Of a stretch of 64,000 bases of DNA, positions 59,763 to 64,000 are shown in pieces. Origin of the DNA: a virus; the IMG/VR virus record IMGVR_UViG_3300032331_000813, positions 20,466 through 84,465 of that record; one strand, given 5' to 3'. Each line of letters starts with the position of its first letter. The stretch's first letter is position 1. Under the pieces are notes generated by a model that searched no databases, was not told the origin of the DNA, and saw only the letters and a program-made list of their open reading frames with translations. A program made the position numbers and the translations under genes.

Positions 59763-60650
59763 ATGAAGAAAATTGCAATATCTGCATTACTAGTTGGTCT
59801 TATGGGAATGGCTCAGGCTGACGTTAGTATTTACGGAAAAGTCCGTGAATATCAAGAATCTTACACGCTTGGAACTGCATCTGCATTAACTCGCCTGACT
59901 AATGATTCAAGTCGGTTTGGTATCAAGGCTAACCAAGATGTTGGTAGCGGCATGACTGTTAGTGGTGTTATTGAAACTGGCGTAGCAATGGATGCTCCTA
60001 GTGCTACTACATTAGGTGACCGTACTGCTATCGTTAGTTTAAGCAATAGCTTTGGTACATTAAGTGCTGGTCGTGATAAACACGCAGTTACAAAAGCATT
60101 GGATAACTTTGATGTACTAGAAAATACATACGGTACAATCGTAGGTTCTATCCACTCTGCACAAGGTTCTCGTGTACAGAACGCAGTATTTTTAACTACT
60201 GCACCAATGGCAGGATTTACTGGTACTTATCACATGGCTAACAGTGAAACAGCAGGTACTACTAATGTACAAGCCGGTAGTATTAACTATTCGCTTGGTG
60301 CATTAAGTGCTACTGTAGCAAAGTATGATGACAGCGTTTCTAGTACAAGTACTACTGCTGGTGTTAAGTACACTATAGCAAGCACAGGCACAACATTGTT
60401 TGGTTTGTACTCTGATGACAAAGTTTCAAATGTAAGCACGACAGGCAAGAGCATTGGTGTTCGTCAAGCTGTTTCTCCTCAATTAGCACTATTAGCTAAC
60501 TATGGTGAAAACAGCAACGGCACTACTGGTAAAGCAGTTGGGGTAGCATATGCTATGAATAAGGCTTTGACATTCCATGCACGTTATAGCTACATTGATA
60601 CAACAACCGATGTTACTCAATATGGCGTTGGTGTAGAATTCAATTTCTAA
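59763..60650 (+). CDS. Outer membrane porin, beta-proteobacterial type
   Basis: The 295-residue protein starts with a Sec signal (MKKIAISALLVGLMGMAQA), then VSIYGKV, the usual first strand of Gram-negative porin_4 proteins. It continues with SSRFGIKANQDVG, SLSNSFGTLSAGRDKHA in loop 3 position, and ends VGVEFNF with the terminal Phe needed for Bam recognition. It is shorter than typical host porins (340-380), so some loops are trimmed. A phage-coded porin could boost uptake of small solutes or swap the cell's receptor surface. It has its own sigma-70-type promoter and terminator. Confidence 0.85.
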   Translation: MKKIAISALLVGLMGMAQADVSIYGKVREYQESYTLGTASALTRLTNDSSRFGIKANQDVGSGMTVSGVIETGVAMDAPSATTLGDRTAIVSLSNSFGTLSAGRDKHAVTKALDNFDVLENTYGTIVGSIHSAQGSRVQNAVFLTTAPMAGFTGTYHMANSETAGTTNVQAGSINYSLGALSATVAKYDDSVSSTSTTAGVKYTIASTGTTLFGLYSDDKVSNVSTTGKSIGVRQAVSPQLALLANYGENSNGTTGKAVGVAYAMNKALTFHARYSYIDTTTDVTQYGVGVEFNF

Positions 60651-60665
60651 TCTAATATTAGATTA
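60648..60665 (+). repeat. 18-bp perfect palindrome at the porin stop codon
   Basis: TAATCTAATATTAGATTA reads the same on both strands; its first three bases are the porin stop. It may be a protein binding site or a weak hairpin. It precedes the terminator at 60668. Confidence 0.55.
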
Positions 60666-60667
60666 AC

Positions 60668-60692
60668 AAAAGGGCACTAGTTGCCCTTTTCT
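60668..60692 (+). terminator. Rho-independent terminator after porin
   Basis: AAAAGGGCA/TGCCCTTTT with a CTAGT loop (60668-60690), then CTTA. Nine-bp stem with T run. Confidence 0.82.
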
Positions 60693-60708
60693 TATGGATG
60701 TAATATTT

Positions 60709-60726
60709 CTGTCATAATAATGTCAC
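60709..60726 (+). promoter_or_regulatory. Pho box before pstS
   Basis: CTGTCAT (60709-60715), four-base AATA, ATGTCAC (60720-60726): two direct heptamers 11 bp apart as in the PhoB consensus (CTGTCAT, 4 bp, CTGTCAT), with one mismatch in the first base of the second heptamer and a C at its end. It lies 31 nt before the pstS ATG. A -10 is not clear: TAAATA at 60727 directly follows, or TGTAAC at 60737. Host PhoB could thus activate the phage pstS. Confidence 0.72.
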
Positions 60727-60757
60727 TAAATATTTGTGTAACACACAAGGAGATTAC

Positions 60758-61753
60758 ATGAAAAAACTGTTTACAACATTATTGGCAGTGATAGCATTCG
60801 CTGCATCAGCACAAGAAATTACGGGAGCCGGAGCAACATTTCCGGCTCCGTTGTATGCAAAGTGGGCAAGTGAATATAACAAGGCCACTAACATCAAGGT
60901 CAACTATCAATCAGTTGGTTCCGGCGCAGGTATCAAGCAAATTGAAGCAAAGACTGTAACATTTGGTGCAAGTGATATGCCACTTACAGATGATAAATTA
61001 AAAGAAATTGGACTATTTCAGTTCCCTACAGCAATCGGTGGAGTTGTTCCGGTGATCAATGTCAAAGGTATTGAGCCAGGTCAACTACGTTTGACTGGTG
61101 CAGTCATAGCTGAAATCTTTTTAGGCAAGATTGTTCGTTGGGATGATGCTGCTATCAAAGCATTAAACCCGTCACTAGCTTTACCTGATCAAGCCATCAC
61201 AGTGGTTCGCCGTGCAGATGGAAGTGGTACAACATTCATCTGGACCAACTACTTGAGCAAAGTAAGCAAAGAGTTCAAAGACACCATTGGTGAAGGTACT
61301 GCGGTCAGTTGGAAAGTAGGCGCAGGCGGCAAAGGTAATGAAGGCGTTTCTGCTATGGTAAGACAACTTCCAGGAGCATTGGGCTATGTTGAATATGCTT
61401 ATGTAAAACAAGCCAAGATGAACTGGGTCAATGTGCAAAACAGTGCAGGTAATTGGGTAGCACCTACAGAAGATGCATTCAAAGCAGCCGCTGCTAATGC
61501 TGATTGGAACAAGAGTTACTATCAGATATTGACTAATCAAGCAGGCAAAGAAGCATGGCCAATATCAGGTGCTACATTCATTCTTGTTTATATCAAACCA
61601 GGTGATGTAGTTGCATCTAAAACTGCTATGACATTCTTTGATTGGGCATTTAGCAATGGTGACAAATCAGCAGATGATTTAGACTATGTGGCACTTCCGC
61701 CAGCAGTCAAAGCTAAGATTCGTGCAGATTGGAAACAATTAGGCTTGTTTTAA
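60758..61753 (+). CDS. pstS: Phosphate-binding periplasmic protein PstS
   Basis: Start ATG at 60758 behind AAGGAG; an upstream in-frame TTG at 60734 is rejected because the signal peptide begins at MKKLFTTLLAVIAFAASAQ. The 331-residue protein has GAGATFPAPLY near residue 23, GSGAGIKQI, GASDMPL near 70, RADGSGTTFIWTNYL near 150, and GGKGNEGVS near 195. These are the phosphate-contact loops of PstS. Residues align over the whole family length. It binds inorganic phosphate for the host PstCAB transporter. Phage pstS is known from cyanophages; a Pho box lies directly upstream. Confidence 0.93.
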   Translation: MKKLFTTLLAVIAFAASAQEITGAGATFPAPLYAKWASEYNKATNIKVNYQSVGSGAGIKQIEAKTVTFGASDMPLTDDKLKEIGLFQFPTAIGGVVPVINVKGIEPGQLRLTGAVIAEIFLGKIVRWDDAAIKALNPSLALPDQAITVVRRADGSGTTFIWTNYLSKVSKEFKDTIGEGTAVSWKVGAGGKGNEGVSAMVRQLPGALGYVEYAYVKQAKMNWVNVQNSAGNWVAPTEDAFKAAAANADWNKSYYQILTNQAGKEAWPISGATFILVYIKPGDVVASKTAMTFFDWAFSNGDKSADDLDYVALPPAVKAKIRADWKQLGLF

Positions 61754-61820
61754 ACCGACCTCAAAATAGAGAGGAGGCTGGAACTCGTAACCAGCACTAA
61801 GGGCCGAAAGGCTCTTTTTT
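61754..61820 (+). terminator. Structured 3' region and rho-independent terminator after pstS
   Basis: The terminator proper is AGGGCC, GAAA loop, GGCTCT followed by TTTTT (61799-61820), with one G-U pair. Before it, CTGG/CCAG (about 61779-61793) and CCTC/GAGG (about 61760-61776) could form two further stems. No known riboswitch motif was recognised. Confidence 0.7.
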
Positions 61821-61828
61821 ATTAAATA
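61821..61828 (+). promoter_or_regulatory. Octamer ATTAAATA before the phosphoesterase gene
   Basis: ATTAAATA follows the pstS terminator and lies 24 nt before the ATG at 61853. GAGTGAGAAC between them gives a weak ribosome binding site. Confidence 0.4.
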
Positions 61829-61852
61829 TAATAAGAGTGAGAACAAAAATGT

Positions 61853-62614
61853 ATGAAAACTTACCGATCAATATTCGTATCAGATGTACATCTTGGTACG
61901 AAAGATAGTCAAGCTGAAAAATTAAATAACTTTTTAAAACACAATTCATGTGACACATTATACTTAGTAGGAGATATAATTGATGCTTGGAAAATACAAC
62001 AAAACAAATGGCGATGGAAACAAAGCCACACTAATGTGGTCCGTCGTGTTCTCGGTCATGCTAAACGCGGCACTCGTGTTGTTTATATTGCAGGTAATCA
62101 CGATGAATTTTTAAGACCTATGTTACCTTATGGGTTCAGTTTTGGACTTGTTGAGATACATAATCAAATAGAGCATATAGGTGCAGATGGCAAACATTAT
62201 CTTGTAGTACACGGAGACTTGTTTGACGGTATAACCAGATTAGCACCCTGGATAAGTTTTTTAGGAGACAGAGCATATGATTTCATTTTATCGCTTAATA
62301 GCAGATTTAATTGGGTGCGCCATCGCTTTGGTTTTGGGTACTTTAGTCTTAGTCAATATCTCAAAGCAAGAGTAAAGAAAGCTGTAGACTTTATATTCCA
62401 CTTTGAAAAGAACCTTGCTGACTATTGCAAGAAGCGTGGGTTTGATGGTGTAATCTGTGGACACATTCACCATGCTGAGATTAAAAATATAGACGGTATA
62501 GCTTATATGAATGACGGTGATTGGGTCGAAAGTTGCACAGCACTAGTAGAACACCATGATGGTCGTTGGGAAATTATAATTTGGACAAAGGAGAAAGACA
62601 ATGCTATTCAGTGA
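61853..62614 (+). CDS. PlcP/LpxH-like metallophosphoesterase (COG2908-type)
   Basis: The 253-residue protein carries the full calcineurin-like metal set: D11-H13 (SDVHLG), D41/D44 (GDIID), N82-H83-D84 (GNHDEFL), H120-D122 (HGDLFD) and H204-H206 (GHIHHAE). The NDGDWVESCTALVEH ending near 230 is typical of the PlcP-like branch, which cleaves phospholipids to diacylglycerol in phosphate-starved bacteria, and also of UDP-diacylglucosamine phosphatases. I prefer the PlcP branch because the sequence resembles rhizobial PlcP and because pstS and a glycosyltransferase flank it. No signal peptide is seen. Activity is inference. Confidence 0.75.
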   Translation: MKTYRSIFVSDVHLGTKDSQAEKLNNFLKHNSCDTLYLVGDIIDAWKIQQNKWRWKQSHTNVVRRVLGHAKRGTRVVYIAGNHDEFLRPMLPYGFSFGLVEIHNQIEHIGADGKHYLVVHGDLFDGITRLAPWISFLGDRAYDFILSLNSRFNWVRHRFGFGYFSLSQYLKARVKKAVDFIFHFEKNLADYCKKRGFDGVICGHIHHAEIKNIDGIAYMNDGDWVESCTALVEHHDGRWEIIIWTKEKDNAIQ

Positions 62615-63311
62615 TAAAATCACTATCGTAATTCCTTGTAAGAATGAGGAAAACTATATTCCTTACCTGTTGACACATTTACAAAATCAAATGATAGGTA
62701 GTACTAGAATCATCATTGCAGATTGTTCAACAGATAACACCCGAGAAGTTATACATGCTACTAAAGGCAATTTGAATATAGAAATCATAGATGGTGGCCC
62801 TGTATCAGTTGCCAAGAATAATGGAGCACGATTAGCTACTACTCCATACATATTATTCATTGACGCTGATGTACGCTTCTTCAAGGATACTGTTATCCGT
62901 GATGCAGTTAATGATATTGAATCTAAAAACTTAGATTTAATTGGGTTAAACATCAAATGTTATGATAATGACAAGAGAGCAATGCTTGGATTTATGATTT
63001 TCAATGGGATCAATCATATATTAAAATTTATCTCTCCATTTGCAGTAGGTGCATTCATGCTAACTCGCAGAGATAAGTTTATAGAGTATGGTGGATTTCC
63101 TGAACAATTTTCAACATCAGAGGACTATTTTTTATCTAGGAAATATAACCCTAAGAAGTTTAAAATCGTAAAACACTATTTTGGACAAGATAGTCGTAGA
63201 TTTAAAAAGATGGGATATTTAGGTATGACCAAATATCTTGTTAAGAACTTTATTAACCGTAACAATAAACAATATTGGGACAGTTTAGACTCAAGCAAAT
63301 ATTGGAATTAG
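62601..63311 (+). CDS. Family 2 glycosyltransferase
   Basis: The product has 236 residues with the GT2 start ITIVIPCKNEENYIPYLL (7-24), ADCSTDNT near 38-46 (nucleotide binding), and FIDADVRFF near 87-95 as DxD-like site (DAD). A hydrophobic stretch (MLGFMIFNGINHILKFISPFAVGAFML, about 132-158) could touch the membrane. The final part is basic (FKIVKHYFGQDSRRFKK). The gene overlaps the phosphoesterase by 14 nt, so they act together. If the partner is PlcP-like, the role would be glycosylation of diacylglycerol; other lipids or sugars remain possible. Confidence 0.8.
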   Translation: MLFSDKITIVIPCKNEENYIPYLLTHLQNQMIGSTRIIIADCSTDNTREVIHATKGNLNIEIIDGGPVSVAKNNGARLATTPYILFIDADVRFFKDTVIRDAVNDIESKNLDLIGLNIKCYDNDKRAMLGFMIFNGINHILKFISPFAVGAFMLTRRDKFIEYGGFPEQFSTSEDYFLSRKYNPKKFKIVKHYFGQDSRRFKKMGYLGMTKYLVKNFINRNNKQYWDSLDSSKYWN

Positions 63312-63952
63312 CGTTTCATTAAATCGTTAGTAAAGTCTAACAATAATTCATGCTGGGCACCGCCGTGCCACTTGCCCTTCATGTAACTATAGCTATCATA
63401 CCAGAACTGTTCACTTTCAGGATGGCAACCAATCAGTCCTATGCGCTTTTGATAGATGGCCATTGCATCACCATTTGCGTATGTAGCAACTGTTTTGAAT
63501 TTATGTCTGTTACCAACTAGTGAGCATCCGTCATAGAAGAACATGTTCATGGGTTCATCTTTCCATGTTATAGCTAAATTTTTAGCATGTGGTCTGCGTG
63601 TATCAGTATTAGGCTGCTTGATATACTGTACCGCATCAACTTCATCCAGTACATTCAAGTAATGACTGCCTGCCCAATATGCGCCCATACAGATACCTAA
63701 GTATCTACCGCCACCATGGATGAAATCTTTTACTCGTTTTCCGTTGTTTTTAAAAAGTTGCTTGAATGTGTCACTATCACCTATCCCTCCTGGAATAGCA
63801 ATCATATCTACCCCATCAAAAAAATCGTATTCTAATCTGTTTTTACTAAAGATTTTGAAGTTATAATATTCACTTAAAGCCTTCATCATCCCGTTTCCTG
63901 ATTGGACGGAGCATTTTGGGTCGTACAAGAATAATGCGATTGTGGGTTTCAC
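63308..63952 (-). CDS. Class I glutamine amidotransferase-like protein (BPL_N type)
   Basis: A 214-residue protein with GTG start at 63950-63952. MIAIPGGIGD near 50-59 and GRYLGICMGAYWAG near 83-96 supply the nucleophile Cys in the elbow G-x-C-M-G. GCHPESEQFW near 176-185 gives the His-Pro-Glu part. This fits the biotin-protein-ligase N-terminal-domain family of class I GATase-like proteins, whose substrate is unclear. It runs opposite to its neighbour; the stop codons interlock in TTAG at 63308-63311. An exact minus-strand octamer TATAAATA sits 5 nt before the start, leaving almost no leader. Confidence 0.78.
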   Translation of the reverse strand: MKPTIALFLYDPKCSVQSGNGMMKALSEYYNFKIFSKNRLEYDFFDGVDMIAIPGGIGDSDTFKQLFKNNGKRVKDFIHGGGRYLGICMGAYWAGSHYLNVLDEVDAVQYIKQPNTDTRRPHAKNLAITWKDEPMNMFFYDGCSLVGNRHKFKTVATYANGDAMAIYQKRIGLIGCHPESEQFWYDSYSYMKGKWHGGAQHELLLDFTNDLMKR

Positions 63953-63957
63953 AATCT

Positions 63958-63965
63958 TATTTATA
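63958..63965 (-). promoter_or_regulatory. Minus-strand TATAAATA late promoter, nearly leaderless
   Basis: TATTTATA on the plus strand, so TATAAATA reading toward the amidotransferase gene, ending 5 nt before its GTG. If transcription starts 6-7 nt after the octamer, the mRNA would begin at or next to the start codon. Confidence 0.5.
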
Positions 63966-63983
63966 GTTGGGAAAAACTATTGA

Positions 63984-63991
63984 CATAAATA
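63984..63991 (+). promoter_or_regulatory. Plus-strand octamer CATAAATA at the right edge
   Basis: CATAAATA followed by CCTATAGGG at the window end. With the minus-strand element at 63958 it suggests a divergent promoter region; the next gene lies outside the window. Confidence 0.35.
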
Positions 63992-64000
63992 CCTATAGGG

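Noticed and set aside
61754-61800. Riboswitch between pstS and the phosphoesterase
   Set aside because: The stems are short and lie just before a terminator; conserved glutamine, SAM or other riboswitch cores were not recognised here or upstream of the tmRNA.

Overview
The window is the structural and accessory arm of a large, AT-rich, T4-like (myovirus) phage of a Gram-negative, probably methylotrophic beta-proteobacterium. The T4-like assignment rests on adjacent gp25-like and gp6-like baseplate wedge genes, tightly overlapping genes on one strand, and TATAAATA-type late promoter octamers. The host is inferred from host-type cargo: a PqqA-like precursor peptide, a c551/c552-type cytochrome, a beta-proteobacterial-type porin and PstS.

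Layout. (1) 1-33.7 kb, virion morphogenesis: the 3' part of an Ala/Ser-rich structural gene, gp25, gp6, a 7756-residue structural protein made of nested repeat modules, a 50-residue mini-gene, a small baseplate/tail protein, a tail-fibre-like protein, a tandem pair of paralogous structural proteins and a small conserved protein. (2) 33.7-58.7 kb, a nearly gapless operon for sugar or small-molecule chemistry: several GT-like proteins, four radical SAM enzymes with an N-terminal twitch domain, one further radical SAM enzyme, one B12-type radical SAM enzyme, a GDP-mannose 3,5-epimerase, an FkbM-type methyltransferase, a minimal DegT-type aminotransferase, an amidinotransferase, a 2OG-oxygenase/GT-like fusion, an SGNH hydrolase, a NodU-type carbamoyltransferase and a 1457-residue repeat protein. 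Together they look able to build and decorate (amino, amidino, carbamoyl, methyl, hydroxyl) an unusual glycan on the virion or cell surface; this is inference. Five very small genes follow. (3) 58.7-59.1 kb, a circularly permuted, two-piece tmRNA gene. Its intervening segment folds as a tRNA whose acceptor stem is extended to 13 bp. (4) 59.1-64 kb, short transcription units of host-derived genes, most separated by hairpin terminators: pqqA, cytochrome c, porin, pstS behind a near-consensus Pho box, a PlcP/LpxH-like metallophosphoesterase overlapping a GT2 glycosyltransferase, and a convergent class I amidotransferase-like gene on the minus strand.

Two themes stand out. The right arm looks like a metabolic support kit: PQQ precursor and cytochrome for alcohol oxidation and respiration, porin and PstS for uptake, and a phosphatase/glycosyltransferase pair that could swap phospholipids for glycolipids under phosphate stress. 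The giant structural protein shows recursive insertion of one protein module inside another, which suggests an active but unexplained way of module spreading.

No rRNA, CRISPR array, integrase, transposase or replication gene was seen.
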